A stretch of 40,066 nt of DNA, taken from the NCBI GenBank assembly GCA_016215705.1, contig JACRIR010000083.1, positions 1 through 40,066 on the forward strand. The letters are read 5' to 3'. This document shows, in pieces, positions 24,193 to 32,103 of this stretch. This stretch comes from Candidatus Poribacteria bacterium (GTDB lineage: Bacteria; Abyssobacteria; SURF-5). Within the stretch, counting starts at the first letter, position 1. Each line of letters starts with the position of its first letter. Under the pieces are notes generated by a model, which ran no database searches, was not told where the DNA came from, and saw only the letters and a list, made by a program, of their open reading frames with translations. A program made the position numbers and the translations under genes.

Positions 24193-24233
24193 GAAAACCG
24201 GGGACACGATGTCGCATCGTGTCCCCGATTTTC
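24193..24233. repeat. Hairpin family copy 2, TCG loop
   Basis: The core arm CGGGGACACGATG (24199-24211) pairs perfectly with 24215-24227 around TCG. After one mismatch (24198/24228) five further pairs (GAAAA with TTTTC) extend it to 24193-24233. Relative to copies 1 and 3 the inner arm carries GATG instead of CATG, with the matching change on the other arm. Confidence 0.85.
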
Positions 24234-24280
24234 CGAGGCGCCTTGTAGGGCGCTATTCATCGCGCCCGATGCGTGCTATC

Positions 24281-24298
24281 TGGTTGCGGCTACGCTGC
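24281..24298 (+). repeat. 18-bp dispersed word, copy 2
   Basis: TGGTTGCGGCTACGCTGC is identical to 4298-4315. A diverged second version (GGCTGTGGCTATGCTGC) follows about 30 bases later. Confidence 0.6.
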
Positions 24299-24442
24299 GC
24301 CGTCTTCTCTTTGGCTGTGGCTATGCTGCGGTGTAATTTCCTTATTCGGGTTTTCTGAATCTCCGAAAAACGGGATCGGGAGACTGTCACATGATTGGCG
24401 GACCGTGATGGGATTTCGAATGAATCGACGCCTGCAAAATCG

Positions 24443-24470
24443 AGGGACAGACTGTCTGTCCCTTTTTTTT
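24443..24470 (+). terminator. Intrinsic terminator-like hairpin with T-run
   Basis: AGGGACAGA (24443-24451) pairs with TCTGTCCCT (24455-24463) around CTG, followed by a run of eight T ending at 24470. It could end transcripts from the upstream operon or insulate the kinase promoter that starts 14 bases later. A related unpaired word, GGGACAGAGAGTCTGTC, occurs near 32309. Confidence 0.65.
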
Positions 24471-24483
24471 CCTGTTTTCTCTG

Positions 24484-24513
24484 TTGACACCGATGAAAGG
24501 CAAATGCTAAAAT
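24484..24513 (+). promoter_or_regulatory. Sigma-70-type promoter for the kinase gene
   Basis: TTGACA (24484-24489) and TAAAAT (24508-24513) with an 18-base spacer. As in the hpf promoter, the -35 box continues as TTGACACC and the -10 box is preceded by TGC. The kinase start codon is 48 bases downstream. Confidence 0.7.
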
Positions 24514-24561
24514 AAAGATGATTTCTCCCGCCCACATATTCAAATAACCGGATGACGCAAC

Positions 24562-25419
24562 ATGGTTGAAGAAGGCTTTGTCGATAAAAGAGTAGCCAAC
24601 TACCGAATCCTGGCTGAAATCGGCCGGGGCGGGATGGGAATCGTCTACAAAGCGCTCGACGAGAAAGAAGACCTCCTGGTTGCCGTAAAAGTGCTTCCCG
24701 TTGACTTCCTGAGTGATCGTCGCAAAGCCCAGTATCTGGACCACGAATTCAAGATAGCTCTCGAGCTTCGCCATCCCAATATCATCAGATTCATAAGACT
24801 CATAAAAATTCAGTTGCCGGGAGATAAAGCGAAACGCGGCTTTCTCGTCATGGAGCTTGTGGACGGCTGGAACATGCGTCGGCACATCCAGGAGCAGGAC
24901 CTCACAATGTTTCAGGCGGTAGACTTGACCCTCGCCGTGTGCACTGGCCTGGAATTCATTCATCAGCACGGCATAGTCCACGGCGACATGAAGCCTGAGA
25001 ACATCCTCATTTCTCCCTCAAACGCCATAAAGATCGCTGATTTCGGCCTTTCCCAGGAGGGGACGTCTTTCTCTCTGTTCTCGCGGGACAGGCTTAGAGG
25101 AACCAAACGATATATGGCGCCCGAGCAGCTCACACGGAAAAAAGTGGATGTTCGCACCGACATCTACTCGCTCGGCGTCTCTTGCTATGAGCTTTTCACC
25201 GGCCAATCACCATATACCGGCAAAACGGCGGAAGAGATCACCCGCGAGGTGGTGGACCGGAGAATCAAGCCGCCGCCACCCTCAAAGGTCAAACCTTCAC
25301 TGCATCACAATATTGACAAGATCGTCATGAGAGCGCTGGAGAAAAGTCCTGAACAAAGGTACCAGTCGATGCTCGAAATGATGCTCGACCTCAAACGTGT
25401 CGCGCGAACACAGATATAG
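24562..25419 (+). CDS. Hanks-type serine/threonine protein kinase, cytosolic
   Basis: Eukaryotic-like Ser/Thr kinase of 285 residues made almost only of the kinase domain. Visible are the glycine loop IGRGGMGIVYKA (20-31), the ATP-anchoring Lys43 in VAVKVL, the helix-C Glu62, the catalytic loop VHGDMKPENIL (Asp142, Asn147), DFG at 160-162 and GTKRYMAPEQL (180-190). The usual HRD arginine is Gly141, so it is a non-RD kinase and may not need activation-loop phosphorylation. There is no transmembrane segment or sensor domain, so any input must come through a partner. It has its own promoter; no phosphatase or FHA protein is nearby. Substrates are unknown. Confidence 0.93.
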   Translation: MVEEGFVDKRVANYRILAEIGRGGMGIVYKALDEKEDLLVAVKVLPVDFLSDRRKAQYLDHEFKIALELRHPNIIRFIRLIKIQLPGDKAKRGFLVMELVDGWNMRRHIQEQDLTMFQAVDLTLAVCTGLEFIHQHGIVHGDMKPENILISPSNAIKIADFGLSQEGTSFSLFSRDRLRGTKRYMAPEQLTRKKVDVRTDIYSLGVSCYELFTGQSPYTGKTAEEITREVVDRRIKPPPPSKVKPSLHHNIDKIVMRALEKSPEQRYQSMLEMMLDLKRVARTQI

Positions 25420-25684
25420 CTGCCTTCTCCCTCGCCCATTGCACAGCTCAGCATAGTCGCAATCAACCAGCACATATCGAGCGTGATGAATCGTACCCCT
25501 ACAAGCGATAATCGCCCTTCGCGGCGCTTCTCCCTCAATTACGCGTTCGGGTCGGGCCAGTGCAGGCGCGACCGAACGGAAGCTAGCCTCTTCACACGAT
25601 GCTCGCCTGCATAAGTTCTTGATGCTAAAGCTGTTAGTACTCAAACTGGCATCTTTTGCTTTCGCTCTAATGTGCCGGATTTCC
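25420..25684. other. Intergenic region kinase-ileS
   Basis: No gene is seen. An element reading GCGTGATGAATCGTACCCCT and then ACAA (25481-25504) is an inverted, diverged relative of 24243-24267. No T-box elements (specifier loop or antiterminator bulge) were found ahead of ileS. Confidence 0.5.
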
Positions 25685-25713
25685 TTGACAACAAGTCTCC
25701 TTTGTGGTAAATT
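25685..25713 (+). promoter_or_regulatory. Probable ileS promoter
   Basis: TTGACA (25685-25690) and TAAATT (25708-25713) separated by 17 bases, about 50 bases before the ileS start codon. The -35 box is consensus and the -10 box is moderate. Confidence 0.5.
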
Positions 25714-25765
25714 ATGATGCTATGTAGGCTTTGGCAACAAGCTCTGTCAAAGCGGTGGATGGTTG

Positions 25766-28579
25766 ATGTCGAAGAAATTGGAAAACATGGATAAAGATTA
25801 CGCAGGCACTCTGAATCTGCCGAAAACCTCTTTTCCTATGAAGGCAAATCTCCCAAAAAGAGAGCCGGAAGTTCTCTCTTTCTGGAAGCAAAGTGACGTC
25901 TACGGCCAAATACGCAAGAAGATGGCGGGCAGGCCGAAGTTTATTCTGCATGACGGCCCGCCTTATGCCAACGGCGATATTCACCTCGGCACCGCCCTCA
26001 ACAAGATACTGAAAGACATGATCGTCAAGTTCAAGACGATGACCGGGCATGATGCTCCGTACGTTCCCGGTTATGACTGCCACGGATTGCCCATCGAATT
26101 CAAGGTCTTGAGCGAGCTTGGCGAGAACGGCAAGAAGATGGGAAAAGCCGAGATACGGAAGCGCTGCAGTGAGTACGCTCTCAGGTATGTCGATATCATG
26201 ACGGGCGATTTTGAGCGACTTGGTGTTTTCGGCGACTGGGCGCGCCCTTACCTGACGTTGAGTCGCACTTATGAGGAAAAAATTGTCACGGTTTTCGGAG
26301 AGATGTACAAGGCGAACTACATATACAGAGGACTGAAGCCGATAACGTGGTGCGCTACTTGCCGCACCGCGCTCGCCGAAGCCGAAGTGGAATACGCGGA
26401 TCACACATCGCCGTCTATCTATGTGAAGTTTGAGGTCGTTGAAGGTCTCAGCGATCTAGGGAAGAAAGCGTTTGTCCTCGTGTGGACGACTACTCCGTGG
26501 ACACTGCCGGCGAATCTCGCCGTATGTGTTCACCCTCAGTTCGACTATGTGGCGGTCGAGGTTGGGACGGAAGTCTATATTGTGGCCGAATATCTTAAGG
26601 CTGTCGTGCTCGAAAAAATAGGGATCGACCCACAGGCAACGGTCATCCGCCGGTTCAAGGGCGGCGAGCTGGAGGGCATTCGCTACCGGCATCCATTCGT
26701 AGATCGCGTCAGCCCCGTGATATTGGGCGAACACGTCACGCTCGAACAGGGCACAGGGTTGGTGCATACCGCGCCCGGGCACGGGCAGGAAGACTATATC
26801 GTCGGCCTCAAGTATGGCTTGCCGGTCTATTCGCCGGTTGACGACGATGGTCGCTTCACGGAAGAGTCGCCCGTATTCAAGGGTCAACACGTATTCGACG
26901 CGAATGCTGCAATCGTGAATCTCTTGCGTGAGAAGGGCGCGCTCCTGCAAACCGAAAAGATTGTGCATCAATATCCTCACTGCTGGCGTTGCGCCGGACC
27001 CATTATCTTCCGCGCTACTGCCCAGTGGTTCATAGCGGTCGACGCCAACCACCTCCGAGAGCGCGCTCTGGAAGGGATAAGAAGCGTCAACTGGATTCCG
27101 GAATGGGGCGAAGACAGAATTTATGGAATGGTAGCCAATCGGCCCGATTGGTGTATCTCGCGCCAGAGATCGTGGGGTGTCCCCATTCCGATTTTCTACT
27201 GTGGGAGTTGTGGCAAGGAGTTCTTCAATGATGACGCCTTCGGGTATCTGAAGAAGCTCGTGGCAGAGAACGGTGTCGACATCTGGTTCATGCGCGAGGC
27301 CCGGGACCTGCTTCCGGAGGGCGCCAAATGCGAATGTGGAGCGAATGATTTTGTCAAGGAAGAGGACATCCTCGATGTATGGTTCGAGTCAGGTGTCAGC
27401 CATCGAGCCGTCCTTGAAACGACTGACGGGCTGCTGTTTCCCGCAGACCTTTATATAGAGGGCACCGACCAGCACAGAGGATGGTTTCAGTCCTCGTTGT
27501 TACCCTCTATTGCTGTCAAGGGGCAGCCGCCGTATCGAGTCGTACTCACACACGGATATGTGGTGGCCAGCGACGGGAAGAAAATGTCGAAGAAGCTCGG
27601 CAACTCTATCTATCCCGAAGAGATTATAACAAAATATGGCGCCGATGTTCTCAGGCTGTGGGTGGCCTCGGAGAATTTCACACAGGACATCCGTGTTTCG
27701 ATTGAAATATTGCAGCGACTGGCGGATGCTTACAGGAAACTGCGCAATACGTTCAAGTTCCTCTTGAGCAACCTATATGATTTCGACCCGCAGGCTGATT
27801 CCGTGCCGTACGAGCGCATGGACGAACTGGACAGATGGGCGCTTCATGTCCTCCAGCAAACGATAGCCAGGGTGACAAAAGCGCACGATGACTACGAATT
27901 CTATACTGCGTTTCACACGCTCTACGACTATTGCACCGTTTCCTTGAGCTCTCTGTACCTCGACATGCTGAAGGATCGTTTGTACACTTTTGCCGCCGAC
28001 AGCCCCGCTCGAAGGTCATCTCAGACGGCGCTCAATCTCATTCTTCACGCGCTCACTCGCATGCTGGCGCCTACACTGAGCTTTACCGCCGAGGAAGTAT
28101 GGCAGGCCATTCCGAATCAGCCGGGCCGCGAGCCGAGCATCTTTCTCTGTTCGTGGCCGCGCATAGAGCAGCGGTTTGTGGACGACGAACTTGCGCGCCG
28201 GTGGGAGAGTCTGCTCAAGGTCAGGGCCAGTGTCACAAAGGCTCTCGAGATTGCGCGTCAGCAAGGGATGCTCGGCAATTCTCTCGAAGCGGCAGTGAGC
28301 GTCTATCCGGTCAAAAGCGAGACGGCCGACTTGCTCGGACGTTATGAGAAAGCGCTGCGGACGATCCTTATCGTGTCGCAAGTCGAGTTGCACTCGCCCG
28401 GCGAACCTTTGCCGGCGGACATATCGGCAAATGACGACGAGATATCCATCGCGGTCAGGAGGGCAGCCGGCAAAAAGTGCAAACGGTGTTGGAATTACAG
28501 TGAAACCGTTGGAGAATCAGACCTGCACCCTTCGCTATGTGGAAGATGCATCAATGAGTTAGGAGGGCCGGATGAATAA
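25766..28579 (+). CDS. ileS: Isoleucyl-tRNA synthetase
   Basis: Class I synthetase that charges tRNA-Ile. The HIGH motif appears as DIHLGTAL (about residue 73), the KMSKS loop as KKMSKKLGNS (near base 27585), and the editing domain lies between (TTPWTLPANLAV and GTGLVHTAPGHGQEDY). The C-terminal zinc finger is intact (CKRCWNYSETVG and CGRCINEL). At 937 residues it has bacterial (type 1) architecture. ATG25766 is chosen; a TTG one codon earlier and an ATG eight codons later are alternatives. Its last bases contain the AGGAGG and ATG of the next gene, so the two are translationally coupled. Confidence 0.97.
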   Translation: MSKKLENMDKDYAGTLNLPKTSFPMKANLPKREPEVLSFWKQSDVYGQIRKKMAGRPKFILHDGPPYANGDIHLGTALNKILKDMIVKFKTMTGHDAPYVPGYDCHGLPIEFKVLSELGENGKKMGKAEIRKRCSEYALRYVDIMTGDFERLGVFGDWARPYLTLSRTYEEKIVTVFGEMYKANYIYRGLKPITWCATCRTALAEAEVEYADHTSPSIYVKFEVVEGLSDLGKKAFVLVWTTTPWTLPANLAVCVHPQFDYVAVEVGTEVYIVAEYLKAVVLEKIGIDPQATVIRRFKGGELEGIRYRHPFVDRVSPVILGEHVTLEQGTGLVHTAPGHGQEDYIVGLKYGLPVYSPVDDDGRFTEESPVFKGQHVFDANAAIVNLLREKGALLQTEKIVHQYPHCWRCAGPIIFRATAQWFIAVDANHLRERALEGIRSVNWIPEWGEDRIYGMVANRPDWCISRQRSWGVPIPIFYCGSCGKEFFNDDAFGYLKKLVAENGVDIWFMREARDLLPEGAKCECGANDFVKEEDILDVWFESGVSHRAVLETTDGLLFPADLYIEGTDQHRGWFQSSLLPSIAVKGQPPYRVVLTHGYVVASDGKKMSKKLGNSIYPEEIITKYGADVLRLWVASENFTQDIRVSIEILQRLADAYRKLRNTFKFLLSNLYDFDPQADSVPYERMDELDRWALHVLQQTIARVTKAHDDYEFYTAFHTLYDYCTVSLSSLYLDMLKDRLYTFAADSPARRSSQTALNLILHALTRMLAPTLSFTAEEVWQAIPNQPGREPSIFLCSWPRIEQRFVDDELARRWESLLKVRASVTKALEIARQQGMLGNSLEAAVSVYPVKSETADLLGRYEKALRTILIVSQVELHSPGEPLPADISANDDEISIAVRRAAGKKCKRCWNYSETVGESDLHPSLCGRCINELGGPDE

Positions 28580-28946
28580 GAAACTGGTGACTCAACTTAA
28601 GAAACAACTGGAAGAGTTGAAGGCCAACCTGATGCACGAACTTCAACATCTGTCCGAAAACAACCTGAACCGGTCTCAACGGGATTCAACGGGAGACCTT
28701 TCAGGTTATTCTTATCATATGGCCGATGTCGGCACCGACAACTTTGGCCGGGAGATGGAGCTTAATATCGCCTCGAATGAAAACGAACGCGTGCGCATGA
28801 TCGAGGAAGCTCTGGAAAGAATTGACGAAGGCACGTTCGGAAAATGCCTCTCCTGCGAAGGAGACATCGACGTCGAACGTTTGAAGGCCGTTCCCTATAC
28901 GAGGCAATGCATTGAATGCGCGCGAAAAGCCGAGAAAAAATATTGA
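28572..28946 (+). CDS. TraR/DksA-type zinc-finger protein
   Basis: Small regulator of the TraR/DksA family, predicted to work in the RNA polymerase secondary channel. It has an N-terminal coiled-coil-prone half (KKQLEELKANLMHELQHL) and a C-terminal C4 zinc finger (Cys92, Cys95, Cys113, Cys116; KCLSCEGDI and RQCIECARKAE). The tip region reads HMADVGTDNFGRE and lacks the DxxDxA pattern that E. coli DksA uses, so ppGpp-type control cannot be assumed. It overlaps ileS by 8 bases and uses an AGGAGG inside the ileS 3' end. In several lineages such a gene lies between ileS and lspA, as here. Confidence 0.92.
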   Translation: MNKKLVTQLKKQLEELKANLMHELQHLSENNLNRSQRDSTGDLSGYSYHMADVGTDNFGREMELNIASNENERVRMIEEALERIDEGTFGKCLSCEGDIDVERLKAVPYTRQCIECARKAEKKY

Positions 28947-29007
28947 GGTGGATAACGACACTCGACGCAATCCATCTAACGAACGGGGCAGCGGAAACCG
29001 GGATGAA

Positions 29008-29535
29008 ATGTCGGTGACGGCCTCTGAGCGTGTATCAATGGTCCCTCTGAGACTTCCCTTGCTTGCAGGTATCGCCCTCCTCGCGACGCTCATCGACCAG
29101 ACGACCAAACTGGTTGTGATCAACAGCCTGTACCTGCACGAGTCTATTCCGGTGATCCCGAAAATCTTTTCCATAACCCGTGTGCACAATAGCGGCATCG
29201 CGTTCGGCTTTTTCCCGGGTTTGCCCGACGTGTTCATGGTGATTACCCTCGCGAGCATGCTCATCGTGCTCTATTTCTATTTAACAGTCGAGCCCCGCAC
29301 CCTCCTGTTGACCATCGGATGCGGCTTGATTCTCGGCGGCGCAATGGGGAATCTGCTCGACAGGTTCCGCTACGAATACGTCGTTGATTTTCTCCACTTC
29401 AGCTTCTGGCCGGCATTCAATGTCGCCGACTCCTGCGTGAGCATAGGGGTCGCCCTTTTGTTGTTCAGCTTCTTCCGTGAGAAGAAAGGAATGGTCGAGG
29501 ATGCATCCCGTCCTCTTCAGAATCGGACCCTTTGA
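29008..29535 (+). CDS. lspA: Lipoprotein signal peptidase LspA
   Basis: Inner-membrane aspartyl protease (signal peptidase II) that cleaves signal peptides of lipoproteins after Lgt has acted. Four hydrophobic segments are visible. The catalytic aspartates are Asp127 in EYVVDFLHF and Asp141 in FNVADSCVSIG; the supporting Asn115 and Arg119 are in GNLLDRF. From ATG29008 it is 175 residues. The frame extends back to 28912 inside the TraR-like gene, and an ATG at 29038 is another option, so the start is uncertain. Its 3' end overlaps lgt by 35 bases. Substrates within the window are the lipobox proteins LptC and the RND adaptor. Confidence 0.95.
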   Translation: MSVTASERVSMVPLRLPLLAGIALLATLIDQTTKLVVINSLYLHESIPVIPKIFSITRVHNSGIAFGFFPGLPDVFMVITLASMLIVLYFYLTVEPRTLLLTIGCGLILGGAMGNLLDRFRYEYVVDFLHFSFWPAFNVADSCVSIGVALLLFSFFREKKGMVEDASRPLQNRTL

Positions 29536-30268
29536 ACTCTACACGTATGGGGCGCTGCTGGCTGTCGCTTTCCTCGCCGCGCTTTATCTCGCCATGCGCG
29601 AAGGGAAGAAGGTGGGCGTAAGCGAGGAGTTCGTAGCCGACGCGGGGATCGTGGTCATTCTCTCGTCAATAGTGGGCGCTCGCCTGTTCTTCATCCTCTT
29701 TTATGACCTTCAGAATACTCTTGCGCATCCGGCCGAGTTGTTGCGCCTCCGGCAAGCCGGGCTGGTCTTCTATGGAGGACTCATTTTCGCGGTTGTCGCC
29801 GGGCTTGTTTTTTGCCGGCTGAAGCGCGTCTCGATACCCGTAGTCGTGGACATGGCTGCCCCGAGCATAGCAATCGGCCAGGCGATAGGCCGCATCGGAT
29901 GCTTCATGAGCGGCTGCTGCTATGGCAAACCGACGTGGGTCCCGTGGGCGGTCAGGTTCCCCACGGTCGACCAGCAAGCGCGCCACCCCACTCAGATATA
30001 CGAGTCGCTGGCAACCTTTGCAATATTCTTTGCGCTGATTTGGTTCCGAAAGAGGAAGACCCGCGACGGCCAGGTGATGTGCCTGTACGCAATGTTGTAC
30101 GCAACGGCAAGGTTCATCATCGAGTTCTTCAGAGGTGATAACCCGCATATCTTTTTCGGGCTCACCATATCACAAATGATAAGCGTTGCTGTTCTCGCTG
30201 CGGCTGCAGTGATGGCTTTCGTCCTCTGGCTTCCTCTCAGCCAGAAACCCGCTCATGCCGACAAATGA
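29501..30268 (+). CDS. lgt: Prolipoprotein diacylglyceryl transferase Lgt
   Basis: Transfers diacylglycerol from phosphatidylglycerol to the lipobox cysteine, the first step of lipoprotein maturation. About seven membrane segments, the GLVFYGGLI segment (the His of the common YHGG motif is not present in this form), and the signature GRIGCFMSGCCYGKPT are seen, followed by RHPTQIYES and ATARFIIEFFRGDN with conserved arginines. The GCCYG signature is a variant of the E. coli GRIGNFINGE form and is common in several non-gamma lineages. ATG29501 gives 255 residues and starts inside lspA. The stop overlaps the start of the ECF-type ATPase gene by ATGA. Confidence 0.95.
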   Translation: MHPVLFRIGPFELYTYGALLAVAFLAALYLAMREGKKVGVSEEFVADAGIVVILSSIVGARLFFILFYDLQNTLAHPAELLRLRQAGLVFYGGLIFAVVAGLVFCRLKRVSIPVVVDMAAPSIAIGQAIGRIGCFMSGCCYGKPTWVPWAVRFPTVDQQARHPTQIYESLATFAIFFALIWFRKRKTRDGQVMCLYAMLYATARFIIEFFRGDNPHIFFGLTISQMISVAVLAAAAVMAFVLWLPLSQKPAHADK

Positions 30269-31098
30269 CGCCAAATCCACAGGCACTCTCGGATAATCTC
30301 GCAATAGAAGTCAGAGACCTCAAGTTCAGCTATCCTGACGGCCGCATCGCCCTCGCAGGTGTCTCATTCAAGATTTATCCGGCGGAAAGCGTCGTGTTGA
30401 TGGGCGCCAACGGCGCCGGCAAATCCACGTTGCTATTGTGCCTTGTGGGAATCCTCAAGGGGAATGGAACAATTCGGCTGCAAGGGGTCGAGGTCAATCC
30501 GGATAATGTGTTCTCTATCCGCAGCCAGACCGGCTTCGTTTTTCAGAATCCGGAACATCAACTTTTTTCGCCGTCCGTCCTTGAAGACGTAATCTTCGGG
30601 CCGCTCAATCTCGGCCTTTCGCGGGAAGAGGCTCTCAAGCGCGCCGACAAAACGCTGGGGGAACTCAATATGACCGATTTCAAGCCGCGCGCGCCGCATC
30701 ACCTCAGTCAAGGAGAGAAAAAGAAGGTCGCCCTCGCCACTGCGCTCGTCATGGGTCCCGGCATTCTGCTCCTGGACGAGCCTACTGCCGGTCTCGACCC
30801 GCGCAGTTCAACGCAGTTGATCGATGTTCTCTTCCGCTTGAAAGATGAAGGCAAGACAATGCTTGTTGCAACTCATGATATGCATCTGGCCGAGGAGATC
30901 GCCGACCGCATAATCGTTCTGGGAGAAAACAAAACTGTTGTGCGCGACGGCTTACCCAGGGAGATACTTAGCGACACCGCTTTCCTTGCCCGCAACAATC
31001 TCATTCACGAGCATTCGCATTTTCACGAACTGCGCCGCCACGGCCACCCCCACTCACACCTCCACCACGAAGACGACCACACGCATCCCCACCTGTAG
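30265..31098 (+). CDS. Orphan ECF/CbiO-type ATPase with histidine-rich tail
   Basis: ATP-binding subunit of an energy-coupling factor or cobalt/nickel-type ABC importer. Walker A is GANGAGKS (47-54), the typical CbiO segment FVFQNPEHQLFSPSVLEDVI follows, with the signature LSQGEKKKVAL, Walker B ILLLDEPTAGLDP and the switch His in LLVATHDMHLAEE. The last 30 residues contain 13 histidines (HEHSHFH, HGHPHSHLHH, HTHPHL), which could bind Ni, Co or Zn. No T-component (CbiQ/EcfT) or substrate-binding S-component lies nearby; the gene is coupled by ATGA to lgt. It must use partners encoded elsewhere, or have another role. The 277-residue length is normal for CbiO. Confidence 0.9.
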   Translation: MTPNPQALSDNLAIEVRDLKFSYPDGRIALAGVSFKIYPAESVVLMGANGAGKSTLLLCLVGILKGNGTIRLQGVEVNPDNVFSIRSQTGFVFQNPEHQLFSPSVLEDVIFGPLNLGLSREEALKRADKTLGELNMTDFKPRAPHHLSQGEKKKVALATALVMGPGILLLDEPTAGLDPRSSTQLIDVLFRLKDEGKTMLVATHDMHLAEEIADRIIVLGENKTVVRDGLPREILSDTAFLARNNLIHEHSHFHELRRHGHPHSHLHHEDDHTHPHL

Positions 31099-31175
31099 AA
31101 ATGAAAAGGCGAAGCTGTTATCGTCAGACAGCCTTGGAGTGGTTTCCGGCGGCACGGCGCCGCGAGACAGAAACG

Positions 31176-32003
31176 TCAAACTACGTAAAGAAACCGCGTG
31201 CAGTTGGGGCAGGTCATGACGTTGTGCGAATCGCGCAACTGCTGGGCGAAAGAGGAGGAGAGTTGAAGATTGCAGCCCATGCAAATCTCTTCTTCAACCG
31301 CCACAACCGGTTGACTGACTCGTGCTTTGAGGCGGTCATAGTGCGCTAGCGCCCGGGGTGAAATGCACGAGCGCACTTGTTGGATTTTCTCGTCCAAAGC
31401 GACGGCGGCGCCCTTCTCAGCCTTGCGAAGATTCTCGATCCGAATTAGTCTTATGAGCAGCACAAGGTCTGAGTTCATCCCTTTCAGAGCGTCCGCGCTG
31501 GACACGGACTTGGAAGCCTGGGCAGACGCAGGCACGTTCAGCATGAGGGACTCGCTTGCCTGGTCGAGAACCTTGTACATGCTGGCCGAGCTTGGCGACT
31601 CCATCAGTCGTTCCACAAGGTTTTCGTTCAAAACAAGCCGCGAAAGCGAGGAAATGAAATAGAGATACTTATATGAATCAGATGGAGGATATAAAATAAG
31701 GAAAATCAAATGGACAGGCTTGCCGTCGATTGAACGATATTCCATGCCCTCGCGTTTGCGACCGACCCCGCATACAAGGCTCTCGATCGTGTTTATGCGG
31801 GCATGCGGAACCGCTATGCCAGAGCCGATCCCGGTGCTCTCGAAACTCTCCCTCTCGAGTACTCGCTCCAGAACGCCGTCAAGATCGTCGATTTTCTCGC
31901 GTTTTTGGAGAAGGCGCGTAAGCTCTTTTATTGCGTGTATCTTGTCGTGACTCTTAAGGTTAGATGCTATGCACTCTTTTGATATATACTCGGTCAGTTT
32001 CAT
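31176..32003 (-). CDS. PTS EIIA (Ntr/fructose-type) domain fused to C4 zinc ribbon
   Basis: The N-terminal 150 residues are a PTS EIIA type 2 domain: MKLTEYISKECI start, RESFESTGIGSGIAVPHARI with the phospho-accepting His67, and HLIFLILYPPSDS. After a Ser/Ala-rich linker (about 150-175) comes a helical segment (LVLLIRLIRIENLRKAEKG) and then a DUF164/CdsZ-like C4 zinc ribbon: SPRALAHYDRLKAR, EEEICMGCNLQLSSSFAQQL and MTCPNCTRFLYV, with Cys241, Cys244, Cys265, Cys268. ATG32003 has TGAGGAA six bases upstream; a 14-codon longer frame is less likely. It is convergent with the ECF ATPase gene and has its own consensus promoter. It is a likely end point of the EI-HPr relay; the ribbon suggests nucleic-acid or protein binding. 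Confidence 0.88.
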   Translation of the reverse strand: MKLTEYISKECIASNLKSHDKIHAIKELTRLLQKREKIDDLDGVLERVLERESFESTGIGSGIAVPHARINTIESLVCGVGRKREGMEYRSIDGKPVHLIFLILYPPSDSYKYLYFISSLSRLVLNENLVERLMESPSSASMYKVLDQASESLMLNVPASAQASKSVSSADALKGMNSDLVLLIRLIRIENLRKAEKGAAVALDEKIQQVRSCISPRALAHYDRLKARVSQPVVAVEEEICMGCNLQLSSSFAQQLRDSHNVMTCPNCTRFLYVV

Positions 32004-32074
32004 TGTGTTCCTCAGTTCGATCGCGGATTTGGTTGTGGAGATCATAGAACCTTCTGTAGCTTACAACTACCGTC

Positions 32075-32103
32075 ATTATACCGCCAAGTAATTAGGCTGT
32101 CAA
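32075..32103 (-). promoter_or_regulatory. Consensus promoter for the EIIA-zinc ribbon gene
   Basis: On the minus strand TTGACA (32103-32098) and TATAAT (32080-32075) are separated by exactly 17 bases, matching both hexamers of the sigma-70 consensus. Transcription would start near 32068, giving a leader of about 65 bases. Confidence 0.75.

Larger units (their letters stand above)
24084..24483. other. Repeat-rich intergenic region
   Basis: About 400 bases without a credible gene. It holds hairpin copy 2 (24193-24233), a GTAGGGCGC...ATTCATCGCGCCC element (24243-24267) whose inverted relative lies at 25481-25504, an 18-base word (24281-24298) and a terminator-like hairpin (24443-24470). Short open frames here are low-complexity. 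Confidence 0.7.

Noticed and set aside
25420-25765. T-box riboswitch ahead of ileS
   Set aside because: No T-box sequence, specifier loop or antiterminator/terminator pair could be found in the 345 bases before the start codon.
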